Shown here: positions 18,254 through 25,650 of the stretch, piece by piece
How the letters are laid out: each line of letters starts with the position of its first letter
Position numbering within the stretch: the stretch's first letter is position 1
Assembly: GCA_016185205.1 (NCBI GenBank)
Contig: JACPOA010000072.1
Coordinates: 1-46,260, forward strand
From: Hyphomicrobiales bacterium
Lineage (GTDB): Bacteria; Pseudomonadota; Alphaproteobacteria; Rhizobiales; Xanthobacteraceae
DNA length: 46,260 nt
Reading direction: 5' to 3'
The notes under the pieces: model-generated
Told to the model about the DNA's origin: nothing
The model's input: only the letters and a program-made list of their open reading frames with translations
Databases searched by the model: none
Translations under genes and position numbers: made by a program

Positions 18254-19552
18254 TCACATCCTCGACGGTAGCCAAAGGACGATTTGAGGAAAGAGAGTGA
18301 TGAGAACGACGAACAGAAGTGTGATGACACCGAATGGCGCGGCACCACGGAAAATCGTCATCATCGGAACCTCGGGGGCGACACGCTTCATGACGAATAC
18401 GTTCATGCCCACCGGAGGCGTGATCAGCGCCAGTTCGATCATCACCGTCACGTAGATGCCGAACCAGACGCGGTCGAAGTCGAGCGCAAGAACGATAGGG
18501 AACACGAATGGCAGAGTCAGAATGATCATCCCGAACGTATCCATGATCGCGCCAAGAATCAAATATATCACGGTGAACAGCGCGATGACGACATAGCGAT
18601 CGAGTCCAGATTGACCGATGTAGGCGATCAGAGCCGTCGTGACCTGGGTCTGGACCATGAATTTCCCAATCAGAATGCCGCCGACGAAGATCATGTAGAT
18701 CATAGCGCTTAGGATCATCGCTTGATGCAACGCACCCGCCAATCCGCGCCATGTGAGTCGGCGCATCGCTGCCGCCACAGCGACGACCCCGATTGACCCG
18801 ATCGCTGACGCCTCAGTTGGCGTGAAGACGCCGCCGTAAATCCCGCCCAGGACAACGCCGAAGATCGCGGCTGTCGGCATCAACTTCAACAGCGACATGA
18901 ATCGCGCCGACCAAGAATATCTGGGACCACGCGGCCCGAGTTGTGGGTACACGATGCAACGACCCACGATCCAAAGCGCGAACAACGAAGCCAGCAGCAA
19001 TCCTGGCACGATGCCGGCGACGAACAGCTTCCCGATCGACGTCTCGGTCCAGACCCCGATGAAGATCATGGGAATGCTCGGCGGAATGAGAATGGCCAAC
19101 GTCCCAGCCGCAGCGAGACTCCCGGTCGCCAAGCCGGGATCATATTTATAGCGCCGCATTTCGGGCATCACCATCGTGCCCATCGTCGCGACGGCAGCGA
19201 CGCTTGAACCCGTCACCGCGCCGAATCCGGCCGACGCGACCGTCGCGGCCACGGCGAGGCCGCCAGGAAGCCGGCCGAACCATTTTTGCACGGTATCGAA
19301 GAGATCGGTCGCGATCCCGGTATTGAACACCAGCTGCCCCATGAGCAGAAAAAGTGGAATCGCGACCAGCAAGAAATCCGTGCCGGCGTCCCAGGCGACC
19401 AACTGGATTTGAACGATCGCCTGCGGCCAGCCGAGCATGATGCCGTTGCCAACGAAGCCGACGACGCCCAGGGCAAAACCAATCGGTACGCCATAGAAAA
19501 TGAGGGCGAGCGCGACGACCATCGCGACGATGCCGAGCGCGAGCGGATCCAT
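18254..19552 (-). CDS. TRAP transporter large permease (DctM type)
   Basis: A 432-residue protein of about 12 hydrophobic helices starting MDPLALGIVAMV at the ATG of 19550-19552. It shows VPIGFALGVVGF, the AGTLAILIPPSIPMIFIG hairpin, FTPTEASAIGSIG and a late ITPPVGMNVFVM hairpin, all DctM hallmarks. The start shares one base with the upstream dctQ stop (TGATG), so the two are translationally coupled. It forms the membrane core of a second TRAP system in this window, distinct in sequence from the pair at 1-3 kb. Confidence 0.93.
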   Translation of the reverse strand: MDPLALGIVAMVVALALIFYGVPIGFALGVVGFVGNGIMLGWPQAIVQIQLVAWDAGTDFLLVAIPLFLLMGQLVFNTGIATDLFDTVQKWFGRLPGGLAVAATVASAGFGAVTGSSVAAVATMGTMVMPEMRRYKYDPGLATGSLAAAGTLAILIPPSIPMIFIGVWTETSIGKLFVAGIVPGLLLASLFALWIVGRCIVYPQLGPRGPRYSWSARFMSLLKLMPTAAIFGVVLGGIYGGVFTPTEASAIGSIGVVAVAAAMRRLTWRGLAGALHQAMILSAMIYMIFVGGILIGKFMVQTQVTTALIAYIGQSGLDRYVVIALFTVIYLILGAIMDTFGMIILTLPFVFPIVLALDFDRVWFGIYVTVMIELALITPPVGMNVFVMKRVAPEVPMMTIFRGAAPFGVITLLFVVLITLFPQIVLWLPSRM

Positions 19553-20088
19553 CAGCGGTACTTTCTTCCGGCGTTCGGCCAGAAGCCTCGTCCGATCGCA
19601 ATGAGAAACTGAACACACAGGACGGAGGCAGCAAACCCCATTAGTGCCGCAAACGGCCAATAGGGGAGATCGATGAGATACGCGCCGGAACCCAGCCGGT
19701 ACATCCGGCCGACCTCGGCGAAGGAACCGTAGGCCAGCACTGCCGCGAGCACGAGGCCGCACATTGCCGATACCGTGTCCGCCCGGCGCCGGCCTTGCGC
19801 GCTGTAACGCGCGTAAAACAAATCCATCCGCACATGCTCGCCGATATGGGTGCAGTAGGGAAGACTTGCCAGAAACGCAACTAGAAGCAGAAGCGAGCCG
19901 ACTTCGTTGCCCCATGGCAGCGGCGCGCGCAGGATGTAGCGTAGGAACACGTCGAATCCGATCATTCCGGTTAGAACCGGCAAGGTGACATAAGCGCCGA
20001 GCGCATGAGCCCATCGCGAAATCCGGACGACGAATCCGGAAACGGACGGGCCATGCGACGGGTCGTCGCCTGGGGGCAGGTCGGCCAT
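19552..20088 (-). CDS. TRAP transporter small permease (DctQ type)
   Basis: A 178-residue protein with four hydrophobic segments and the DctQ signature LPWGNEVGSLLLLVAFLASL followed by HIGEHVRMDLFYARY. The N-terminal 20 residues are polar and cytoplasmic. It lies between the binding-protein gene (34 bases upstream) and the large permease (TGATG overlap). It completes a full three-part TRAP set here, unlike the pair at the left edge of the window. Confidence 0.9.
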   Translation of the reverse strand: MADLPPGDDPSHGPSVSGFVVRISRWAHALGAYVTLPVLTGMIGFDVFLRYILRAPLPWGNEVGSLLLLVAFLASLPYCTHIGEHVRMDLFYARYSAQGRRRADTVSAMCGLVLAAVLAYGSFAEVGRMYRLGSGAYLIDLPYWPFAALMGFAASVLCVQFLIAIGRGFWPNAGRKYR

Positions 20089-20122
20089 TGTTGGACCTCG
20101 CGACGAGACGGTCGGAACGCCG

Positions 20123-21274
20123 TCAGTACTTGATGATTCCCTTCACCGGATGTTCGAGAAGGAGCTTGAGCATCTCTTCGTCCGACATGGATGCGTATTT
20201 CGCCTTGAGCTTCTCGATGTCCGCGACGAGGGAGCGTCCCGGCTGACCGTCTTTTTCGCGCGTCGCCACCCAGGCATCGACGACTTCCTTGGCGATCGCC
20301 TTGCCGCGCTCGAGTTCGGCGCTGGTGAGCGTAATGGTCTCCACACCCTGCTCTTTGTATGTGGCGAGCGCCTTCTTGCCGAAGTCGACCACCGTGCGTT
20401 GGGCAACCGCCGCCGCCGTGTATTGCTGGAAATTATAGAACGCTGACTTGAGATCGGGCGTGAGGCCGTCGAAGGCTTTTCGATTGATGCAGGTATCCAT
20501 GGTCGGCGAGACGATCCCAAGCTTAGTGCGGTACTTGAAAACTTCATGGAGCTTATACGGTACGAAACCGCCATCGGTCCAAATCACCGCGTCGGCGATG
20601 CCTTGCTGCGCCGCCGTGTAGATGTCCGGAAATGGAATATTCAACGGCACGAAGCCGTATGCCTTGGCAATCTCGGGCGCCATGCCTTGGGCGATGATCT
20701 TCATGCCGCGCAAATCGTCGAACGAGCGGATCGGCTTCTTGCTCATGATGTCGTTCGATCCGAGATGGACCGAATAGCCGTAATAGACGCCCTGGCGCTC
20801 GAACTCCGGGGCAAAATACTTCTCGGCGAGCTCGAGGTAGATCCGCGTGTTGACAAGCGCGCTGCCGGTCGCCACGAACGGCAGGCTGAAGACCTTGGTC
20901 AGCTCGAACCCGCGCCCCTCAAAGACTGCGAAGCAGGTTCCATAGTCTGAAACGCCGGCGCCGACGCCTTTGAATCCGTCGCGAATGCCCACCAGCGTCC
21001 CGGCACCGAACAGCTTGAACGAAAGCTTGTTGTTGGTCGCCTCCGCGAGCCAGTCGAACGCCTGGCGCCAAACCGGCGGTACGATCGATGCCGGCGGCTG
21101 AGGGAAGGAATACTTCAGTTCGATCGGCGCGCCCGTATACGTGATCTTCGGTTCGGTGGCCGGGTTCTTGTGGGACAACCAATCGTCGATCGGATCGGCG
21201 GATGCGCCGCTCGCAAAAAGAGCCACGGAGATCACAGGCGCCGCGATCCAAGACAAGGGTTTGAAAACATTCAT
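20123..21274 (-). CDS. TRAP transporter periplasmic binding protein (DctP type)
   Basis: A 383-residue secreted protein. ATG at 21272-21274 is chosen because it has an AAGAAGAGAA leader and is followed directly by a signal peptide (basic start, hydrophobic IAAPVISVALFASG, cleavage after GASA). DctP family features are PIRSFDDLRGMKI (conserved R in ligand-binding region), a following AQGMAPEIAKAYG helix, and TAAQQGIADAVIW with the QG.D pattern of the ligand pocket. The ligand is unknown; the family binds carboxylates. The start overlaps the tetR stop by 4 bases (ATGA), so regulator and transporter are cotranscribed. Confidence 0.9.
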   Translation of the reverse strand: MNVFKPLSWIAAPVISVALFASGASADPIDDWLSHKNPATEPKITYTGAPIELKYSFPQPPASIVPPVWRQAFDWLAEATNNKLSFKLFGAGTLVGIRDGFKGVGAGVSDYGTCFAVFEGRGFELTKVFSLPFVATGSALVNTRIYLELAEKYFAPEFERQGVYYGYSVHLGSNDIMSKKPIRSFDDLRGMKIIAQGMAPEIAKAYGFVPLNIPFPDIYTAAQQGIADAVIWTDGGFVPYKLHEVFKYRTKLGIVSPTMDTCINRKAFDGLTPDLKSAFYNFQQYTAAAVAQRTVVDFGKKALATYKEQGVETITLTSAELERGKAIAKEVVDAWVATREKDGQPGRSLVADIEKLKAKYASMSDEEMLKLLLEHPVKGIIKY

Positions 21275-22020
21275 TGCATTCTCTTCTTTTTTGTCGACCA
21301 GTCCATTTCGGCTTCTCGATCGAATGGCGGTTGGAGCGATTCGATCCATGAGTCGTTTGGTGAATCGGCCGAGTCGTCGTCACTTGCATCGGCCAGCAAT
21401 GCCGTCACGAGGAAGCCGCGCAGCAGCTTCAATTGGTGAGCATAGAAACGCGCATCGCTCCGAAGCGGCGCGTGCAAGGAGAAGCCGCGCATGGCGGCGA
21501 CGGTGAAATGCAATATGGCGGAGAGGCGCTCCGGGGGAGCGCCGATATCCGCCAGCGCCTCTGCCCAGTGCCGCTCTGCGAGCTCGGCGCTGAGCAGTCG
21601 AAATTCGCGAATCTGCGTATATATCTCGGAGTCGCCGCGCGCGCCGAGCACGACCTCGATCGCAGCCGCATAGGCTCGACTGCCGTAAATCGCCCAGAGA
21701 ATCCGGACAAGATCGTCGCAACGCGCTTCCAGGGGCTTGTCTCGATCGGCGACGCCCGAGACGCCCGACGCGAACTGGCCGCAGATGAATTCGAGAACCG
21801 CCAGCAAGAGATCCGCCTTATTGCGGAAGTGGTGCTGCAAGGCACCACGCGACACACCGGCGCGCCGCGCGATCTCCTCCGTGGTCGCATTCTGAAAGCC
21901 GCGCTCGCATATCGAATCGATCGTGGCATCGATCAGCTTGGTGCGGGTCTCGGCACTGCGCTCGTCTTGGGTCCGATGCTTGGTCGCCACTTTGATTCTT
22001 ACTCGTTGAAATATCGACAT
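21271..22020 (-). CDS. TetR-family transcriptional regulator
   Basis: About 249 residues from the ATG at 22018-22020 (another ATG at 22029 is possible). The N-terminal DNA-binding domain is clear: TRTKLIDATIDSICERGFQN, then TEEIARRAGVSRGALQHHF, then NKADLLLAVLEF. The C-terminal ligand domain (residues about 80-225) is divergent. Its stop overlaps the dctP start (ATGA), so it heads the TRAP operon and probably represses it together with itself until the imported compound or a derivative binds. No operator palindrome was recognised between 22030 and 22140. Confidence 0.88.
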   Translation of the reverse strand: MSIFQRVRIKVATKHRTQDERSAETRTKLIDATIDSICERGFQNATTEEIARRAGVSRGALQHHFRNKADLLLAVLEFICGQFASGVSGVADRDKPLEARCDDLVRILWAIYGSRAYAAAIEVVLGARGDSEIYTQIREFRLLSAELAERHWAEALADIGAPPERLSAILHFTVAAMRGFSLHAPLRSDARFYAHQLKLLRGFLVTALLADASDDDSADSPNDSWIESLQPPFDREAEMDWSTKKKRMQ

Positions 22021-22157
22021 TATTAACATGCCATACGGATTGCTTGTTTTGCAACGCCAATTTTTCGCCAACGCAATTGGGACTATTGTGTTATGCTCCA
22101 AAGGTCGCCGTTTCCAATCAAGCTGGCAAAGCTTGGCCCAGCAAGCATTGACTACGG

Positions 22158-22469
22158 GTTGAGATTTTCACAAAACGGCGGGCGTTCGTGGCGGGGCTGA
22201 CGGTTGTCGCAGCTTCGGCCCCCTCGATGGCCATCGCGAAGGAACCGTCCCTTATCGCGGTGCTAGGCAGTGCCAGCGAAGTAGCCGCCTTGAGCGTCAA
22301 TCAGATGGCCTGGCTGCGCAATGGTCTGCGCGTCGTCGGTCTCGTCGAGGGCCAAGACTTCGTCTTCGATGTGAGGTGGGCGAACGGCAAATATGAGCAA
22401 TTTCCGGCACTGGCCGCCGAGGTCACTCGACATCGAGATCTCTGCGGCGGTACTCGCCGAAGCGGATGA
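22158..22469 (+). pseudogene. ABC transporter substrate-binding protein (PF04392-like), 5' fragment
   Basis: The frame carries the beginning of an ABC_sub_bind-type binding protein: a KRRAFVAGLTVVAAS signal, IAVLGSASEVAALSV, and GLVEGQDFVFDVRWANG-KYEQFPALAAE, the family's first conserved block. It then loses similarity after ALAAE and stops at about 22469, where around 320 residues would be expected. No ATG starts it; the frame opens at 22152 after a stop and the only candidate is GTG 22188. Both ends are therefore damaged. It faces away from the tetR operon and sits between two insertion-sequence remnants, which suggests loss by transposition. Confidence 0.6.
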
Positions 22470-22542
22470 GGTAGTCGAATAGGTAACGCGATTCAAAACT
22501 CATCCGCGGATTGGATTGCAACCACCCACGCCAACTATCCAT
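22423..22542 (-). CDS. possible small protein, 39 aa
   Basis: A short frame (ATG at 22540-22542, TGA at 22423-22425) preceded by a good GGGGGAG ribosome binding site 8 bases upstream. It encodes 39 residues rich in Arg, Tyr and Phe (for example RYLFDYLIRFGEY). I do not recognise it. It overlaps the end of the ABC binding-protein remnant on the other strand. It may instead be the surviving N-terminus of a gene cut by the insertion-sequence debris around it. Confidence 0.25.
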   Translation of the reverse strand: MDSWRGWLQSNPRMSFESRYLFDYLIRFGEYRRRDLDVE

Positions 22543-22579
22543 TTGGAGTTCTCCCCCAGCGGCAATTCGTCGCTCTACG

Positions 22580-22723
22580 TTACGATGAGTTCGGCACGAT
22601 AGTGTAGTTCCAATCGCCGTGGAATTCGTGGCGAGCGAGGTTGATTGCCGCCATCTCGGCGTTCGAGACGGTGACGCCTTTTGGATAGATGTTGTCGTCG
22701 ATCTCGCAGCGCATATTTATCAA
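22580..22723 (-). mobile_element. ISAzo13-family transposase, C-terminal tail
   Basis: Reading leftward from about 22723, the frame gives MRCEIDDNIYPKGVTV, NAEMAAINLARHEFHG and DWNYTIVPNSS before a TAA at 22580-22582. This is the extreme C-terminus of an ISAzo13-type transposase and a homologue of the tail at 17.6 kb, in opposite orientation. Everything upstream of it in the transposase is gone. The pair brackets the OsmC/TRAP/TetR region. Confidence 0.7.
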
Positions 22724-22806
22724 CGAACCCTTAGTGTGAGCGCTGGCTCCCCCATGCCGACGAAGCGAGCGGCGGAATGGGTGGTCAAGTCCTCTTCTCC
22801 GCGATA

Positions 22807-22820
22807 GGTTACATGTAACC
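22807..22820. promoter_or_regulatory. palindromic operator GGTTACATGTAACC ahead of mazEF
   Basis: A perfect 14-base palindrome ends 16 bases before the mazE ATG, and an AGAGGA ribosome binding site lies between. Toxin-antitoxin operons of this type are autoregulated by antitoxin binding a promoter palindrome, so this is the likely operator; binding is inferred, not shown. Confidence 0.6.
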
Positions 22821-22836
22821 ATTTAGAGGACTTCTC

Positions 22837-23061
22837 ATGGTCTCGATATCCAAGCCCAAGCCTTCGCGCGCGAAGGTGCAACAACATCGCAATCGCCTGC
22901 GCAGTCAGGGCCTCCGTCCGATCCAGATTTGGGTGCCGGACGTGCGCGCGCCCGCCTTTCGATCCGAGGCGCATCGTCAATCCCTTGCCGTCGCCGCCAG
23001 CGCCCACGCCCGCGAGGATCAAGCGTTCATCGACGCTGTGTCCGACTGGGGTGTTGAATGA
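22837..23061 (+). CDS. MazE-like antitoxin (DUF3018 type)
   Basis: A 74-residue basic protein beginning MVSISKPKPSRAKV and containing HRNRLRSQGLRPIQIWVPD, the signature of the DUF3018 antitoxins that partner MazF/PemK toxins. The front part should form the DNA-binding ribbon or helix; the C-terminal acidic tail (EDQAFIDAVSDWGVE) would block the toxin active site. Stop and toxin start overlap (ATGA), giving coupled translation. A palindromic operator lies just upstream. Confidence 0.85.
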   Translation: MVSISKPKPSRAKVQQHRNRLRSQGLRPIQIWVPDVRAPAFRSEAHRQSLAVAASAHAREDQAFIDAVSDWGVE

Positions 23062-23411
23062 GGCGGGGCGATATTTGGACAGTCTCTGGCGGGAAGGACT
23101 ATGCGGGGAAACCACGTCCCGTCGTCATCGTGCAGGACGATAGCTTTGACGCTACCGACTCAATAACCGTCTGCGCCTTCACCACCGACGAGACCGACGC
23201 GCCTCTGTTCCGTTTGCCGGTCGAGGCCAACGAGCGGAACGGATTGCGCGCCACTTGCCGTCTGATGGTGGACAAGATCACCACCGTTCCGAAATCCAAG
23301 GTAGGCCAGCACGTCGGCCGCCTCGATGACGAGGACATCTTGCGCCTCAATCAAGCCGTGCTCGTTTTTCTAGGGCTGGCGGTCTCTCCCAGGACCAAAC
23401 GGGAGACCTGA
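23058..23411 (+). CDS. MazF/PemK-family mRNA interferase toxin
   Basis: A 117-residue protein with the MazF fold order: MRRGDIWTV at the start, then GKPRPVVIVQDD (conserved RPxVIVQ strand), SITVCAFTTDE, LRATCRLMVDKITTVPKSKVG (with the D-K-I and catalytic-region residues) and a C-terminal helix. MazF toxins cut single-stranded mRNA at short sequences when the labile antitoxin is degraded. It is coupled to the antitoxin gene upstream. The pair lies just left of the serine recombinase and may stabilise that element. Confidence 0.9.
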   Translation: MRRGDIWTVSGGKDYAGKPRPVVIVQDDSFDATDSITVCAFTTDETDAPLFRLPVEANERNGLRATCRLMVDKITTVPKSKVGQHVGRLDDEDILRLNQAVLVFLGLAVSPRTKRET

Positions 23412-23573
23412 AATGGACAGGCCAGTGTCATCAACGACGGCCCATCAATCCGTTTCCATGCGAGAGTTTCCGGCAACCGCCGTCTCCTTGTATTTTTACC
23501 CGTCGCTACGCAGAGGGCCCTGGCGCAGAGACGGCTGGTTGTGCGGGTCAGTAGCCACTCGGATTCTGGCGCA

Positions 23574-23798
23574 ATGCCTCGCGCCTCTCGCAAGCATCGG
23601 CTTTCGGCGTCCGACCAGCTTCACCAGCTCCTCGGCGAGCCGTGGCCGTTCCCGGGGCGCCCGCCTAAGCATGATCTTGCCACCTGGACGGTCACCGACG
23701 ATTGGCCAGAGCGTGTCCCCGTCACGGATGCCGAAGTGGACGTGTTCGAGGCGTGGTTCGGCGACCTGTTCGACGAGCTGTTCGGGCCGTGCCGATGA
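23574..23798 (+). CDS. small protein upstream of serine recombinase
   Basis: A 74-residue acidic, tryptophan-rich protein. ATG 23574 is preferred to a GTG at 23541 because the conserved-looking part begins with PRASRKHRLSASDQL. It contains WPFPGRPPKHDLATW and ends in EVDVFEAWFGDLFDELFG. Small proteins like this are commonly found next to large serine recombinases in alphaproteobacterial elements, but I know of no assigned function. It lies 21 bases before the recombinase and is likely cotranscribed with it. Confidence 0.55.
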   Translation: MPRASRKHRLSASDQLHQLLGEPWPFPGRPPKHDLATWTVTDDWPERVPVTDAEVDVFEAWFGDLFDELFGPCR

Positions 23799-23819
23799 TC
23801 TGACGAGGAGACCTCTGCC

Positions 23820-25499
23820 ATGACCGTGCCGCTGCGCGCCGCCCTCTACCTGCGCGTCTCGACGGTGCGGCAGGCCGAGCACGACGTCTCAATCCCCGAC
23901 CAGAAGCGTCAGGGTGAAGCCTACTGCCAGTCGCGTGGCTACCAGCTCGTCGAGACGTATGTCGAGCCGGGCGCGTCGGCAACCAACGACCGCCGGCCCG
24001 AGTTCCAGCGGATGATCGAGGCGGGGACGGCCAAGCCTCCACCTTTCGATGTGGTCATCGTCCATTCGTTCAGCCGCTTCTTTCGCGATCATTTCGAGCT
24101 CGAGTTCTATGTTCGCAAACTAGCCAAGAACGGCGTCAAGCTGCTCTCCATCACCCAGGAGATGGGCGACGATCCGATGCACATCATGATGCGTCAGATC
24201 ATGTCGCTGTTCGATGAGTATCAGTCCAAGGAGAACGCCAAGCACGTTCTCCGCGCCATGAAGGAGAATGCCCGCCAAGGCTTCTGGAACGGCGCCTTGC
24301 CGCCGATCGGCTACCGCATCGTCGAGGCCGAGCAGCGCGGCACCAAGGTCAAGAAGAAGCTGGAAATCGACCCGTTGCACGCCGACACGATTCGGCTGAT
24401 CTATCGGCTGACCCTGGAAGGGGACGGCGTATCCGGCCCGCTGGGCGTGAAGAAGGTCGTGTCCTATCTCAATGCCCGGCGCATCTTCACCCGCGATGGC
24501 GGGCGCTGGGGCATCGCTCAGGTCTACCGGATTCTAACCGCACCCACCTATGTCGGCCGTCACCAGTTCAACAAGCGCGATAAGTCCAGGAAGCTCAACG
24601 CCGCGGCCGAATTGATCACGGTCGAGGTCCCCCCGATCGTCGACCAGACCACCTTTGACGCCGTCCAGGCGCATCTGCAGTCCCGCAATCCGAGGGTCAC
24701 GCCCGCGCGAGTCGTCAGCGGGCCGACCCTTCTGACCGGCATCTGCTTCTGCGCTGACTGCGGTGGTGCCATGACACTACGCACCGGCAAGGGCGGTCGC
24801 TATCGTTACTACACTTGCTCCACCAAGGCCCGGCAAGGCGAGACCGGCTGCAAGGGCCGTTCGATCCCGATGGACAAGCTCGATAATCTCGTCGCCTCCC
24901 ACCTCGAGGAGCGGCTGCTCCAGCCCGAGCGGCTGGAGGAGGTGCTTGCCACGGTCCTTGACCGCCGCCAGGAGCGTGCCGAGCGCCGTCGTGAGCAGAT
25001 TGCGAAGTTGAACAAGCGCGCGGCCGAGACGGACCTGCGGCTGAAGCGGCTGTACGACGCCATCGAATCGGGCGTGGCCGATCTCACGGACCCGGCGCTG
25101 AAGGAGCGGATTGCCGGGCTCAAGGCGATCCGCGATCAGGCGCAGGCCGATGCCGAGCGGGCGCAGGTCATGACGGATAGCTCAAGCCAGCAGTCGATCA
25201 CGCCACAGATGGTCAGCAAGTTCGCCAAGACGGCGCGGGCGCGGATGCGGGTCAACGACGGCGGCTACCGCCGCGGCCACCTGCGCGCGCTCGCTCAACG
25301 GGTCGAAGTGGCGGACAAGGAAGTTCGCATCATGGGGTCGAAAAGTGACCTTCTCAGAACCCTCGCGGCCGGCTCGGGCGTAGGGCCGGCTACACCCGGT
25401 GTTCGCAGTTCTGTTCTGAAATGGCGGACCCGGCGAGATTCGAACTCACGACCTCTGCCTTCGGAGCAATTTAGCCGGCCCATCCTAAGAATACGATAG
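23820..25499 (+). CDS. large serine recombinase
   Basis: A 559-residue site-specific recombinase. The N-terminal resolvase domain has LYLRVSTVRQ with the nucleophilic serine near residue 14, and the FSRFFRDHFELEFY segment. The recombinase domain (about 165-275) includes PPIGYRIVE and RRIFTRDGGRWG. A zinc ribbon follows (CFCADCGGAM and a YYTCSTKARQGETGC pair), then a long coiled coil (about 375-450). Such enzymes insert or excise elements or invert DNA. The last 28 residues (from WRTRRDSNSRPLP) are simply the reverse translation of a tRNA 3' end, so the natural C-terminus was probably altered when an element joined here. Confidence 0.92.
   Translation: MTVPLRAALYLRVSTVRQAEHDVSIPDQKRQGEAYCQSRGYQLVETYVEPGASATNDRRPEFQRMIEAGTAKPPPFDVVIVHSFSRFFRDHFELEFYVRKLAKNGVKLLSITQEMGDDPMHIMMRQIMSLFDEYQSKENAKHVLRAMKENARQGFWNGALPPIGYRIVEAEQRGTKVKKKLEIDPLHADTIRLIYRLTLEGDGVSGPLGVKKVVSYLNARRIFTRDGGRWGIAQVYRILTAPTYVGRHQFNKRDKSRKLNAAAELITVEVPPIVDQTTFDAVQAHLQSRNPRVTPARVVSGPTLLTGICFCADCGGAMTLRTGKGGRYRYYTCSTKARQGETGCKGRSIPMDKLDNLVASHLEERLLQPERLEEVLATVLDRRQERAERRREQIAKLNKRAAETDLRLKRLYDAIESGVADLTDPALKERIAGLKAIRDQAQADAERAQVMTDSSSQQSITPQMVSKFAKTARARMRVNDGGYRRGHLRALAQRVEVADKEVRIMGSKSDLLRTLAAGSGVGPATPGVRSSVLKWRTRRDSNSRPLPSEQFSRPILRIR
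25422..25468 (-). other. tRNA-Arg(CCG)-like 3' fragment, attachment site of the island
   Basis: Read on the minus strand this is the 3' half of a tRNA. It has an anticodon loop CTCCGAA, the 3' anticodon strand GGCAG, a T arm GTGAG-TTCGAAT-CTCGC, acceptor strand CGGGTCC, discriminator G and an encoded CCA. The anticodon CCG suggests arginine. The 5' half is absent: sequence to the right (25469 on) cannot pair with it and does not resemble D-arm or acceptor. The fragment lies between the recombinase and a tyrosine integrase oriented away from it, the geometry of an att junction where the island extends to the right. An intact copy of the tRNA should exist at the other end. Confidence 0.65.
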
Positions 25500-25608
25500 G
25501 GCACGCTACAATGCGACATGTACCTGAAACAACTAGATTATTCGGCTTCCTCGGCCGAGATGGCTATCCGAACATTCGCTCCGATTTCCGTCCGGATGCT
25601 TCCGTGGT

Positions 25609-25622
25609 GCTTCCGCGGAAGC
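25609..25622. promoter_or_regulatory. palindrome GCTTCCGCGGAAGC ahead of the integrase
   Basis: A perfect 14-base palindrome 28 bases before the integrase ATG; its left arm GCTTCCG is repeated directly at 25598-25604. It could be an integrase arm-binding or repressor site. The integrase ribosome binding site GGAGGG lies between it and the gene. Confidence 0.4.
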
Positions 25623-25650
25623 AGTCCCTCTTCAGCGGAGGGAACGTCAC

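Noticed and set aside
22720-23115. A 131-aa minus-strand frame over mazE
   Set aside because: Antisense to a clear DUF3018 antitoxin; contains the operator; no family features.
25422-25510. A complete functional tRNA gene on the minus strand
   Set aside because: The 5' half is absent and the anticodon stem cannot pair, so only a 3' fragment is called.
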